DNA from: Plantago elongata
Taxonomy: Eukaryota > Streptophyta > Magnoliopsida > Lamiales > Plantaginaceae
Length of the DNA stretch: 64,000 bases
Assembly (NCBI GenBank): GCA_036897095.1
Contig: JAYMSP010000046.1
Location: 1-64,000 of the forward strand
Reading direction: 5' to 3'
The notes under the pieces were generated by a model that saw only the letters and a list, made by a program, of their open reading frames with translations, was not told the origin of the DNA and searched no databases. The translations under genes were made by a program, and so were the position numbers. Below, in pieces: positions 25,301 to 40,245 of this stretch (position 1 is its first letter; every line of letters starts with the position of its first letter).

Positions 25301-25430
25301 TGCTATCTTTGCCATCAGCTATGATGCCAGGAATAGTCATCACCCTTGGAAGAGCTCTTGGCGTTTGAGGAACATCCATTAATTGACCAGAAGCCAAATC
25401 GAAGAAATTTCCACAGGATCTTGCCGCCAT
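22394..25430 (-). CDS. TPS: class II trehalose-6-phosphate synthase-like protein
   Basis: Three coding exons (23455-25430, 23093-23360, 22394-22732; 2,583 nt, 860 aa). The N-terminus MAARSCGNFFDLASG is the class II signature start; an in-frame ATG ten codons upstream (25460) is unlikely. A glycosyltransferase family 20 domain covers about residues 55-545, with IHDYHL and HSPFPSSEIYRTLP conserved. A HAD phosphatase-like TPP domain follows, with LDYDGT at about 592-597 and GDDRSDEDMF near 777-786. The segment that is VDRLDY in active synthases reads VDDMDI, losing an arginine that binds substrate phosphate. The change is common in class II proteins, which are thought to signal rather than synthesise trehalose-6-phosphate. 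Wording is closest to the TPS8/9/10 group (inference). Class II genes typically have this two-intron layout. Confidence 0.95.
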
Positions 25431-27080
25431 CAGAAGCACGATATCCAAAGACCTCTTCAAACTGTTGTCAGAAACTCAATAAAGTAATTGCACCTGTATC
25501 CCGACAACAGTCAGAGGGTAAGATTCAACGACAAAAAAGCAAGTAGCGGTAACATTCAAAACATGGGCAAGCTACACTAAAAGAAAATTAATGAGCGGAC
25601 ATGAAAAGACAAAATGATAAAGCACGGGCCGATAATGTTCCAGGAAGGATTCTGCTTGAAGCATATGATGCCAAAGATTTATTTGCTAAACACAATAAAG
25701 AAATGAGGAAGTAGAAGATAAGCATGAGCTTGTTCATGGAGAAAGAGATAAACAGTTACGTCTGACAACAGAGAGAAATGTCACGTACACAATACTGTGA
25801 GATCAGCAAATATAATGCATATAAAGCAAGGACAAAAGAACTTATTTCACAGATAGAGATTTAATCCATAAGAAGTCATGAATCTCTTATTGTATGTGAA
25901 ACGGGAAAAAAATACTAATTTCACCGATCGGACTAGATTGTCTTTTGACAGTTCCATTTTCCAGTCGGACTGTTTTGAGATTCTTGTGCTGACTGGCTAT
26001 ATCTTTTATATTGATATCCGCTAATAAATTCAGTGTTCTCAGGAAAAATCGTCTTCCTTTGCTTAAATTAATCAATTAAGTTGTTGAATTACAATTTACA
26101 ATTATAAAAGACATTCCACTCAAGCCGGTTTTACTGTAAGCAATCAAATGCAGGAAAACTACAAAAAGCTAGCTATAGTCATCTGGATATCCAATATCAT
26201 GCTCATTTATTTTCCTAAAGCCACATTCACATGTATGTCTGCATAAAACAAGACTCTTACAAGCACGCTCATTTTATATGGGGACCCAGCCACAACATTT
26301 ATTGTTTACACACAAGGAGCATCAAATGTTGAAGAGAAATTCTGTAAACAAAGCGGAGAAAGCAAGACAACATCTATACTTGTATCAAAGAACTGAGCTA
26401 CAAAAGAGAAATGTATTTGTTTGTTGAAAAGAGTATGAACTTACAGATACATATATAAATGAAATTAAGTTTACGAACTGTTGTTGGCTCAAGTAGTAAC
26501 TCTATTGAGTTCAAGCAAGGTCTCAAGTGAAAAAACACCGCTCAGAGAGTCGACCCTCAAAAAAAAAAAGATCCAGCAGTGCTCAGAAGTGAGAAATCGA
26601 AAAGTGAAATTAGGTTTGTGAAGAAAAAAAAGTGAGTCTCACTTTCACAAAACTTGAACTGAAACAAACCAAACCAGCATATAATAGCAATAGAAACACA
26701 ATTTTAAAAAAAAAAGAGAAGCATATATGACATCATTATTCCATTCAACAAAAAAAAAACTCAATTACAGGTTTCCTCATCATTTTCCTCCATACCTCTC
26801 AGCAAAGTGATTCCAAAATCCAAGCTCATGCCAATTCAACAACACAACCTAACTCTGCAGCAAAACAACAAACGGAAAACGTCACTCAATCGAACACAAC
26901 AACAATCACACAAATTCAGTACAGAAAACACAAAATCAACTCGATCTAGAAGCTCCTAATCCGATACAAAACTCGACTCACCGATGATCGGGAGAAATCC
27001 GGAGTGTTACTTTCGTTAGAGAGAAAGGGGAGCAAGGTAGAGAGAGAAAGAGAGTGTGTACAGAAGCTTAGATTATTATG
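25431..27080 (-). promoter_or_regulatory. TPS 5' UTR with leader intron, and core promoter
   Basis: Class II TPS genes commonly have an intron in the leader. On the minus strand a good donor (cggtgagt) lies at about 26980 after a GA-rich first exon (about 26982-27070). A plausible acceptor (tctgacaacag) lies near 25463, giving a leader intron of about 1.5 kb. The tract gagagaaagagagtgtg just upstream is a GA-repeat element of the kind common near plant transcription starts. No coding sequence seen in the intron. Confidence 0.5.
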
Positions 27081-28047
27081 CGAATGCCTAAATGACAGCA
27101 AGATTGACAAAATGTACAAGGATTAATGGGTAAGGTACAAGTGGGTCGATGCATTTAATCGTTTTGGATAAATAAAGGAAAACATGTCGAAATGAGGTGG
27201 AAAATGTGGCGAGAAGATAAGGATAGAGACGAATGCGACTATGGTTAAGGTGGTGGTCAAACCATGGTTAAGATGGCTTACCGTTTCGAGTTTCTCTTTC
27301 TCACGTTGGTTGCAATTTTAAAATGCGTGTGGGGTTCGAGATTGTGTATCCTCGGATGACATAGTCGGTATAGAATTATAGATTATAATACTGTCCGCAA
27401 AGACGAACAAACATTATGGTTATATGAGTCATGTATAAAATCTAATATAAAATTTGTGAAAGTTTAATTTTTTACGAAAGTTCTAAAAGTCATGTAATAT
27501 TATATATTAGTTTTGTGTGTGTAAATTGTAAATTTTTGTCTATTTGTAAATTATGTATTGTTGAATAATAATTGTGCAGTTGAATCTTTTTTTATGAGAC
27601 TTGTAGGATTTTATGGATTCTCATGAAAGTTTTTAAAATCTAAATAAATTAAAAATTCACAAAGCTTTATAATATATGTGTATTATTAAGATTATGTTCT
27701 CTTTGTTTGCAAACTTATTCAATTTCGGTCTATTTAATTAGTTTAATTTTGTTTAATTATATTTTATAACTACAATTTAGTTCGGTTCAGTTTAGATAAT
27801 TGTTGTTGAAAGAATAGATCCTACTAAATTTAATTGAAACAGATGAATGTTTTTTAGCATATGTATAATGATTTAAACAATATTATTACTATTGTTTATG
27901 AGCGAGCACTTGTATTAATCTTTTGTATATATCTAATCGACGTTCTTAATAAAGCCTATAGTATTTTTTTGTACAAATATAATGTTTGTTCGTCTCTTAA
28001 TCTTTTTATAATATCGTTTCTTAAAACACTGCTCAATACTACATTAG
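27081..28047. other. intergenic DNA upstream of TPS
   Basis: The first 200 bp are promoter-like for TPS. The rest is AT-rich with repeated tttaattt and gttcggttcagttt tracts. No gene seen. Confidence 0.5.
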
Positions 28048-28279
28048 TACTCCCTCCGTCATGTACAATAAGACACAAAATTTTCAGCATTGTTTTTAAT
28101 GCAGTCAATTGTTTATTGTTATAATATGAATATTAAATTAGTTAGTGGAGTTACTTTTTAAGTATGATATGAATATTAAATTAGTTAGGAGAGATACGTT
28201 TTTACTATTTTTTTAACGTGTCTAGTTCTGTGAGACGTTCATAGAAAATACGTGTCTTATTGTATGGGGCGAGGGAGTA
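28048..28279. mobile_element. Stowaway-like MITE
   Basis: Left tactccctccgtcatgtaca and right tgtatggggcgagggagta are inverse copies; the subterminal ataagacac pairs with gtgtcttat. TA duplication at 28048-28049 and 28278-28279. Internally a direct repeat (gaatattaaattagttag) occurs twice. About 228 bp between the TA sites. Confidence 0.85.
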
Positions 28280-28785
28280 CTTTTTATAAGTAATATAATT
28301 ATAAAAACATCAATTTGTATCTTATTCCTCGTTAAGTAGAGTATATGTTTTATTCGATTATAATTTTTTTAAATATATATATAATATATTAAAATATTAT
28401 TAAATCGAATTGAAACGAAGATTGTTAGAGCATTTTTCAGCATTGATTATTGTGTAGTGTAGTTGAGATTTATTACAGGAAATGCCATCCAGTCTCGATT
28501 TTTCAACGCAAGGGCCAAGGAGAGGATAAAAGGATAAAGTTATGATGAAATTTGTTTTTCTTTTATTTTTGTTTTGGCTGTTTTCGTGGACTCGTCTACT
28601 CATGTTGTTTCTGGTACTGTGTTAGCTTCCCTCATTTATTTCGTTTTGTCTTCGATATGGATAAGATTCCACCATATCCTTATTACCAGCTACAGTGACA
28701 CTCTATGAGAAGCTAGCTAGACAACTAGTATCCGTCGGCAGCAATATAGGTATAAATATGTAGAAAAATTCATAAAAGTGTAAGT

Positions 28786-28884
28786 GTTCGTTTGAGATAC
28801 GATTTGAATTTAAAAAATTTCATTTAAATTATATTTTTATATAAAAATTTAAAATTTTAGAATTCAAATTGTATTCCAAACAAT
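28786..28884. mobile_element. palindromic MITE-like element, about 100 bp
   Basis: Left gttcgtttgagatacgattt is mirrored by aaattgtattccaaacaatt on the right, with AT-rich arms meeting near 28836. Same family as 3203-3303 by terminal sequence and size. Confidence 0.65.
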
Positions 28885-29072
28885 TATTAAATTTTAGTGA
28901 GATTCATGCATTATTTGTATATTAATTGTGTGAATTTTTGTGTTTGGTATTTTAACTTTCTAACATGTCTCTTCATGAGTTAGATGTTATTAGTCAGCTC
29001 TACATGTATAGTCTTTATCAACATGGAATTTAAGTTTGTTTTGATATAATATGAAGTTGGATTACAATTCCC

Positions 29073-29570
29073 TTAGACCGTCCACGATGGACAGTCATTA
29101 GGATCGGTCGCGACGGTTGCCGCTATCGATCTCGCCCCTGTGGACGGCTGCGGAGCCGCCACTGCTGTTCCGCAAGTCGATCGAGTTTCTAGTTTGGGGC
29201 TGAGCCCCATGTGGGGCCCAACCCCTTTTTTAATATATTACTTAATTTGAAATTTAAAAAAATAAAAAAATTTATACCATCGTTTATATTTTTTCGAGAT
29301 CTACAAAACAAGACAAGTGAAAATATATTTTCTTATTCATTAAATGTTACCTTTTGTTCGTATACGTTCGTATTTTGTTCTATTACACTATTCTACTCGT
29401 ATTTTCCATAAAAACGTCTTTTTTCGCTCAAAATTTTCAATATACACATTAATATAACTATAAACAAAAATAAAAAATAGTGACGACTGCCGTAGTGGAA
29501 GAATTGATCGTGAGGCGCGGTTGCAGCCACACGACCAATTCACGACCATCCACCACAGTGGACAGTCTTA
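29073..29570. mobile_element. non-autonomous PIF/Harbinger MITE
   Basis: A 492-bp element (29076-29567) between TTA duplications at 29073-29075 and 29568-29570. Terminal gaccgtccacgatggacagt is matched inverted by gaccatccaccacagtggac plus agtc. The ends are strikingly GC-rich against an AT-rich middle. An internal stretch at about 29259-29310, containing ttttttcgagatctacaaaa, closely matches the minus strand of the large Harbinger element at about 54701-54750. This points to a deletion derivative of that family. No coding capacity. Confidence 0.8.
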
Positions 29571-30576
29571 TGTAGTGATTGCATTGTATTAACAAAGTAA
29601 TATTGTATATTCTAATAAATGGAAGTCCTAGTAAAAAGTTTTAACTCGTCCGTAAAAAATTTTAATCCATCTAGTTATACTCGCTAATTCATTTTTATAC
29701 ACTCCATATAACAACTCGTCAATTTTGATATCACATATAGTTCTTATAAATTATATACACACAAATTCAACTTCATGTAAAGCACCATTTTCCATACCTT
29801 CTTTATTATTCACCAATTAAATTTGTTTATTAATTCAATACCAAATATCAACCTAATTCCTAAATTTAAATTGCATGTTGGACTGCAGTACCAAGATCGT
29901 TTGGGCCGGTGTTAAATGGACGACCATGCTGTGAGTGAACCATCATTTTTGTCAGGCCTCATCTCCATCCCTGCAAAACCCATCCCTTCTTGACTCCTCT
30001 AATCCTCTAGCCTCCTCACCCATGAAAAGTCGAACTCGACATGGATAAAGTATGAAAATTGATGCATTGGGAAGTTTTAACCGACATTGAGACCTAGATT
30101 ACTTTCATCCGTCATATCCATCAACTTACTTTCACCTTTTTCTCATGTAATTTAGAAGTAATTGCAGCGAATAAATGAACAAGAAAATTAATCCGATTTA
30201 CGTTCTTCATGATGTTTGTCTAGTGTAATTTAGAAATATTTTTTGTCAAAAAACGAACAAGGAAGTCAATCCGATTTGAAATATAAGGACAAACAGATTG
30301 ATGTTGCACAAGGCATAGAAAGTGAACCAGATGAGGTTTCAGATTGATGAGTTAAAACTACAATACAGCGAAAAGTACGGTAAACAATCTCTAAAGAGAG
30401 GATATAAGTATAGATCTCAACACACAAATTCTCAAAAGCTTTCCAGTGTACAAACTGGAGACCTTGAAGAATCTTGACCGAGCATTTATCTTGTTCCAAA
30501 ACTTGCAGCTACGTTGAAGAGTTCAAATTGAAAATTAAGCCTACTGCTTATAATAATACTAGCTCCAGGGTCTTGA
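29571..30576. other. intergenic and SPDS 3' UTR
   Basis: AT-rich intergenic DNA to about 30250. From there to 30576 is probably the 3' UTR of the minus-strand spermidine synthase. No other gene seen. Confidence 0.5.
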
Positions 30577-33791
<3,215 letters not shown>

Positions 33792-33826
33792 ATCGACTGA
33801 ACTGTTCGATTCAGTGACTGCAAGCC

Positions 33827-33835
33827 GTTTATATA
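33827..33835 (-). promoter_or_regulatory. TATA-like box upstream of SPDS
   Basis: Minus strand reads tatataaac 36-44 bp before the proposed ATG. It supports starting translation at 33791 rather than 33902, but would leave a leader of only about 10 nt, so it may be coincidental. Confidence 0.4.
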
Positions 33836-34377
33836 GAGTAGAGATTGATACGGTGAATTTGTTCCCAAAATAATTGCGGAAATGGAAAAGAAACGTTTTC
33901 AAACAGAGAATCTGCTTTTTGCCCTAGAGATAATATATTTATTGAAAAAGCTACCTTTTTTATTTATCGATTAAACGCTTAATTACCAAAAAAAAAAAAA
34001 ATCCTAATACACTTTGGCTAACACATGCGACTGAGAATACTAATCTGTCTAAGAAAAAAAGAGAGAGTAATACCAGTAATCCAATCGAGTAATAAAAAAT
34101 CATTTTTAGTAGACGGCTTTATATTCACTGAGAAGTAAAACCTTGAATTATGATTATACACTAGTAGTAACTCGTGACGTTGCCACGATATATTTGACTT
34201 CTAATATGAATAAAGTTTTTTAAAAAACACATCAAATGATTGAAAAGTCATATAATAATGCTTAAAGTTTGAATACATTGTATTATTGAAGAGGGCATTG
34301 TAATTTATAACAATGACTATACAACCCTCTTTAAGTTAGATTATCTGATACCAGAAGTCCTAATAGTGTTCAGGAAC
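33836..34377. other. upstream flank of SPDS
   Basis: AT-rich DNA with an A13 run near 33989. I see no gene. It probably includes the distal SPDS promoter. Confidence 0.4.
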
Positions 34378-35340
34378 TTAACATAAAAAAACATCTTCTC
34401 TATTGACGATATCATCTTCGTCAAAACATATGCTGTCAGAATTCATGAACTCAGATAAATCTCCAAGTAAAAGGGACATTATATAGTCATTGTTGACTTC
34501 TTGTACTATCTTGTTGGTGGGAGCAAAAATATCTCTATACTGGAAGTACCAACCATCGCTAACTTGGTCTAATATGCTAGCGTATGTGCTATCAACCATT
34601 GCAACGATTAGTTCACCAGATGGGCGAATCAAGATATCAACAACCAGTTTGAATTCAACACCATCTCCAGTATTTAATAACCAATCCGCAAACTCTGTAA
34701 TACTATCATTCTCGACATTTGAACGGCCAGACTATAATTGAATAACATACAATAGAGTTAATTAATAAATACGAATAATTAGAATCAATTTAAGTCACAT
34801 GAACTATACCTAAAATTTGTTAATTTATATAAAATGTTATTAAAATGCCTGCAAATACATGTTCTCCGTGAGCTTCAATACACGACACAAACTCTAGAGC
34901 TTCGATGAGCATAGGGATGAATGGACCATGCCATGTCTACCTTATGTATGACTTGAAGTATTTGTCTGAAATCACCACATTCACCAAACGGCTTGTTCAA
35001 CTCTCTACCATGATGACCTATCATTACGTCCGTTAGACTACGATCAAGAGCCTCAAAACAAAACTTGTTAGTCATTGGCGCCTCATCCCAAATTATTAAC
35101 TTTTCAATAGTTCTGTAAAATCATTGGATGGGGTCCTGCTTAGTAGTTTACGCGACCTGCAAAGGATATTGAACATATAGTGTATGGTACAACCACCAGT
35201 AAGAAGTAGAGAAGATACATATATACCCCTCGATGCAACTGGGGGATCACGTCTACCACGTAATGCAGAACAATTGTATTCTGAAGCTACTGCATCCACA
35301 ATAGAAAGAAAACTCCGCCACCACCCGAAGCTACTGCATC
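34378..35340 (-). pseudogene. Helitron PIF1-like helicase remnant
   Basis: Broken minus-strand frames carry motifs of the helicase half of plant Helitron Rep-Hel proteins. These are SLLLTGGCTIH (compare SLLLPGGRTAHS), LIIWDEAP followed by MTNKFCFEALDRSL, then CGDFRQILQVI and IFAPTNKIVQEVNNDYI near the C-terminus. Helitrons are rolling-circle DNA transposons. The Walker A part and the Rep domain are absent, the segment between the ALDR and GDFRQ motifs is shortened (GGKTVVFGG lost), and at least three frame changes or stops interrupt it. About 1 kb remains of a protein usually over 1,200 aa. I did not locate the TC...CTRR Helitron ends. Confidence 0.8.
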
Positions 35341-37953
35341 CATAGTAGTATGATTACATTCATTTGCTCATCGGTAAGAGACGGATACAAAACTATGCTG
35401 CCCAATCATATCATCAACATCGTAGGACATCTATTCTAACCCAATTATTTTCCTTTTTTTAATTTTTATTTTTAACAATTTTTTTATTTTAAATATTTTA
35501 TTTATTAGTTTATTGAATATTATAATTTATTCTTAGACTTGGTTTACATTTCAAATTAAGTTATTAAGTTCCAAGAGTTGGTTTTCAATTCGAATTAAAT
35601 TTTCAAGTAGGAATGTCATGTTCTTATAATTAGTTTATCCTCGAAAAAGAAGTTAAATATGCAGGGGCAAAGTCAAGATTTTTTCTTGATGTGTACTCTA
35701 GCTCGACTTTGGCTTATTAACATAACAATAATTTAAAAAAATAAAACCCCATATAAATCATTCCAAAATAATTTTCAACGAATCAATGAGATATTTTAAG
35801 AAAGTGACATTAGATGGAAAATTATTAATTTGCCCGTCTCAATAAACTATATAACTTTCTTCTTTCAATTTTCATAAATGTACTACACTTTTCCCACCCC
35901 ATGCGACAGAAACTACATGACCTAGTGGTTATTACCAATATTAATAATCTGCACAAATAATAGGTAGCAAGAGTACAATATATCAACTATGTTAAACTTG
36001 TGATTGAATGCCATATTTTCTCCATAAAAATAGGAAGAAAATTTAAAGTTAAATGTGAATAAATTGGAATGAATAAAAATTCAAACATGTTTTCCCCCTA
36101 AAATATAGGATGAAATATAAATCAATTATTTTGGAGAGTAATTTATCACATATAATTTTTGTCCATGTGGGATGTTTCTCTTTAAGATAGTTCATCATTT
36201 TTAATAATATATATAATATTTAATTTATTTTTAAATTATATGTGATTCATCTTATTTTCATATGCATATTGATTAGTTAATTATATATCCGGTGTAAACA
36301 TATTCATTATATATTCTCTTTTTATGGTAGCCAAGCCAAATGTGGGGGATAGTGGTGACCCACAATCAAATGTGTTGCACATTTGTATAATGAGGAAAAC
36401 TTTTACAAATGAGATGATTACACCATGATCATGTTCACATTGGGATATTCATGACTCGTATTTTATTTGATTTTCTATTCGACAAATGGATTGATAGTGA
36501 TACCCAAAAAGGTATACTACTACTAGCTTATTTTGTTTATACTAAAGTTTTCAGAATTGATTATACTGATCTTTGCGAGTGATTTACGGATAAGTTAGGT
36601 TACCTATGTTAAATTTAGTGATTTAGGTGGTGTTTTATTCGATAAAAAGTTATTTATTTATGTTTAATTTAATTTAGTTCAGTTCAGTTTAATTATAGCT
36701 TATATATAAATCAGTTCAGTTCAGTTTAATCCCATCTAGTTTAATTCGGTAAATTTCAGTTGAATTTTTTATTTGGTTTAGTTATCTTCGACTGAAACTT
36801 ACTAAATAAAATTAAATTTAATAAAATAAAATTGAAATAAGATATAAATTATAATTGAGTAGAGATGAACATAATTAATGATATCGTTAAATGAGGGGAA
36901 AAAAGTCGTTGGTAACCATCTCGATTGAAAAATGGCATGTTCTTGGAAGATGCACATAAACAAGATTGGCGTGACTTTGGGGTGAAATGTATCTAAACTA
37001 AAATGAACACCACCTTTACCGTGGATAGGGTAATATTATGTTTTAATTCTTTTTTCCCTTTTATATGTATAATATTATAATTATAATATTTAATTGTATA
37101 TATTTATCATTAATAGCTCTCTATTCATCATTTTAATGGTTCTATATACAAATAAATAAATCATCTATTTATATACTATTTTGAAATTAATAATTAAAAA
37201 TGACCTCTGTATTGTGTCACGTTAAATATGTATATTTTAATTTTTTACATTAAATATTGTATGTAGTAACATTGATTATACAATTTTTTATCTTTATTTT
37301 CTACATATTGTATATTTTTTCACACTTAAACACAGTGTTTGTCCTTAATTTAAATTTTTGGCCAATTTGGTCTATGGCGGAAATTCCCCCCTTTTAAATG
37401 TCCATTCCACATTAACTTTTATTAACCATTGGGCTTTATTCTCAAAAAAGAGGGAAACAAGACTATTGGGCTTTTGTGGAGTGCAATGTAGTTTATGATG
37501 GGCTCTTTAGGTTGAACATCGAGTGACATTGGCCTTGTCCGATGTTGTCTAAGATCATATAGACTTATTTTGCTCATCAAGTAGGACAACATGGTTCTGC
37601 AACAATGAGTTTCCATGTGTTAGAATCTTGGCACATAGATGTAATACCATGTGAAAGCGAGAGTGTGCCGCATATGGAGTTATACGAGACGGAGGGAGTG
37701 TTAAATGTTAATGCACTCAACTGACTCAAGTACTCAACTATTAAGATGGAAAATGTTGCAGAGACCGAAAGTCATTTGGGGCCGTATATATAAGATATAG
37801 TATTGATCTGGTGGTGTTTAAGATATCGTACAAAATAGTATAAAGAAAGGAAAACATCATGCATCCCTGTATAGTGTATACTAGCAGCCAAGAGCCAACC
37901 ACTCATGACCGGAAAAGAAGAACAAATACTCTAAATAAACATCCTCAAGCTTG
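35341..37953. other. AT-rich intergenic DNA
   Basis: No gene supported. Notable tracts are T-rich at 35450-35520 and a degenerate ttcagttcagtttaat series at 36660-36790. An isolated Stowaway-like terminus (gagacggagggagtg) near 37687 has no partner. The minus-strand SKU5-like 3' UTR should lie at the right end. Confidence 0.5.
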
Positions 37954-39000
37954 TTAAAGCCGGCCAGCTGCTCTAACGCAGAGGAGAGCATTGTTAGGTT
38001 TGTCATACTCATTGGCAAAAATTGGTACAGGGTTGTAAACCCTGAGGTAAAACTGCTGCCCAAGGTATTGTCTTCCCCACATTGCAGACCTCATGTTCCA
38101 CATTCCTTGGTTATCCAAGGACACTAATATGGCTGTCCAAGAGCTCGGGTATACCTGAGATAGAGTCCAACAGAAATCATTATATAGTTGTAAGATTCTT
38201 GGTTACATGAATCAAGAATTCGGGGTAGTCATTGGTCTTTAGGTGAGTCAAGTTAAAGTTAAGGACACAGAGTCACAGATATGTTTTATGTGAAAGAATT
38301 CAATTTCAACAAATAAGGCGAAGTTGTAGAGAGCAGTGGAATTGAATAATTTACAATGATTTTTGCTCCTGCCTTTTGTTACCATGCTTGGTGCCATTCA
38401 GTTTAAAGAACTTGTTGCTTTCAAGTGAATCTGGCAAGTGTTTGGATATGGTGCTAAAAACCAATGCAGATAGAATAGTCTGAAAATATGTAATTCTTTG
38501 AATCTGATTCTAGTCAGAAGTTTATATCGGTTTTCATGAACTAAATTTCAGTGATTTCTGGTGGTATAATCAATTTTCAAACAGATGCTAACTCACCTGA
38601 GTTGTATGTCTGGTCAAAGCATCATGAAGATTGTAACCATCCCTGCTACTCCGTGACCATTGTCCTGGACCGAACCTGTTTATGAACACAACAGTATTAG
38701 AAACCATCAGCAAACTTTTTGTTACTGATCAATGATGGATTAAAGTGTTGTGTGGCGTACCCGACAACCCATAAATCATAACCATCCAAATGCCACGACT
38801 GAACTGTGTCCTCATTGTTTTGGAAAACGATTTCAAGGAATTCGTGGAGGGCAGATCCCATCACGGCTGTGCCTATGCTAGCCCCACCGCCGTTTGGAGA
38901 AGATTGGATAGAGTTGGCACTGAATACGCCAGAAATGTTAAAATAATCAGCAAGCTTCAGAGGGGTGTCAGGGTTTATGTAAGAGACTCCGTTCACTGCA
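37954..39000 (-). pseudogene. 3' fragment of an SKU5-similar (multicopper-oxidase-like) gene
   Basis: Three spliced exons survive: about 38761-39000, 38597-38675 and 37954-38154. They encode the third cupredoxin domain of the SKU5/ascorbate-oxidase-like family: YAVNGVSYINPDTPLKLADY, WHLDGYDLWVVG, then NQGMWNMRSAMWGRQYLGQQ and a proper stop after CVRAAGRL. As usual in SKU5-similar proteins, copper-ligand histidines are mostly lost. SKU5 homologues are about 540-600 aa; here only about 170 C-terminal residues exist. The reading frame meets a stop roughly ten codons before YAVNGV, and no upstream exons are found in the next 1.2 kb. Splice sites and frame inside the fragment are intact, so the loss looks recent. 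The upstream part could also have been moved elsewhere. Confidence 0.82.
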
Positions 39001-39009
39001 TATATTTCC

Positions 39010-40245
39010 CAGCTACTCCAATACTACACTTCACTCGGGATTTCAACCTCTTTGGAGAAATCACTAGAGTGTAAATTTAATATGAGGTGGTGATTGTCTC
39101 CAGGAAAATTCGAACCCAGATTGGACGTGATCCGGATGCTCTGATATCATGATCGAATTTCATTTCATCTAGAAGCTCGAACTTGTAGATGAGATGAAGT
39201 TCTTTCATGCGTAAAGAAAAGAACTTAGAAGGTTGAGGTTGAGGGATGAATTTCACCGTCAGCATCTTCATCCGTATTAATTACCCAATCACTCCCTAAA
39301 AAGGTTGAAATGACCCAAGGATGAAGGGAGTGTCACATAAATTAATGTAATTGGGACGAATCGATCCATAACATGCTTGAGAACAACCAAAGCAACAATG
39401 AGCAATTATGCATGATAGTACTACTACTACTTTACACCAGTTACACCCGACCCGCTGCAACCAAATCCATCAAGCGGACCAATATCCACACAACCTTGGG
39501 CCATCACCATCAACTCTACAATAATGAATCAGTTAGCAATTCTACTAAAAACATAACAGATTAGAGCTGAGCAAAGGGCCTCAAACTATTGGTGGACATT
39601 GTCGTGGGATACCATGGTTAGGACGCAGATTGTCTCATTGCAATGTAATTTTCCAGGTACTCACATTTTTAAATATGATGATACGGATTTCTAAACTGTT
39701 TATTTAGGTATTAGGAATCCAGGGATTTGGTTAGGATTTCAGGGAACTGATACAAAAGATTAGTCCCTCTAGTACTGAAGTTGCTTGATGACTCAGAGTT
39801 TTTCCGCCTGGAGACTTACTCTGCTGGGATAGTGGGGAGTACATTGCTTTTCTATGGCTTGGATGCACATCAAATCATCAATGATGGAGAAGTGGAGGTA
39901 CATTACCACACACCTAATGCAATTTTAGCTATGTTCGACTAATGTTGTTCCTTACCAATTGTCACTTGATGCCTAACAATGTACGCCAATCGCCAGACGC
40001 CAGTTGTGTTTTGATGCCTTGAGAAATCTAGCTAGATGTACATTTAAACTAGAACACTTCTTTTCACTGTATAAAATTTTTTCAGGATCATCGTAATATT
40101 TATCAACTAGCAGGAGCCTGGAAAAGTTAGTTCTTTTTTTGTAAAGGAATATCATTAGGATTCTATACAAAAGTTGGTATATGTAAATGTATGTTCATAC
40201 AATGTGAACCTTCAAAAGTTGGACAATTTTAGGCCAATTGGATTT
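39010..40245. other. intergenic DNA replacing the missing front of the SKU5-like gene
   Basis: No gene seen. At 39077-39160 (minus strand) lies tgatatcagagcatccgga followed by gggttcgaatttt. This resembles an LTR-retrotransposon primer-binding region or a tRNA-derived SINE head; I cannot decide which, and see no borders. The 3' UTR of the receptor kinase should lie at about 39950-40245. Confidence 0.4.

Noticed and set aside
37675-37702. Stowaway right end (gagacggagggagtg)
   Set aside because: No partner terminus; may be a solitary remnant but cannot be bounded.
39077-39271. 65-codon minus-strand frame as a gene
   Set aside because: The peptide derives from a primer-binding-site-like or SINE-like repeat, not from a protein family.
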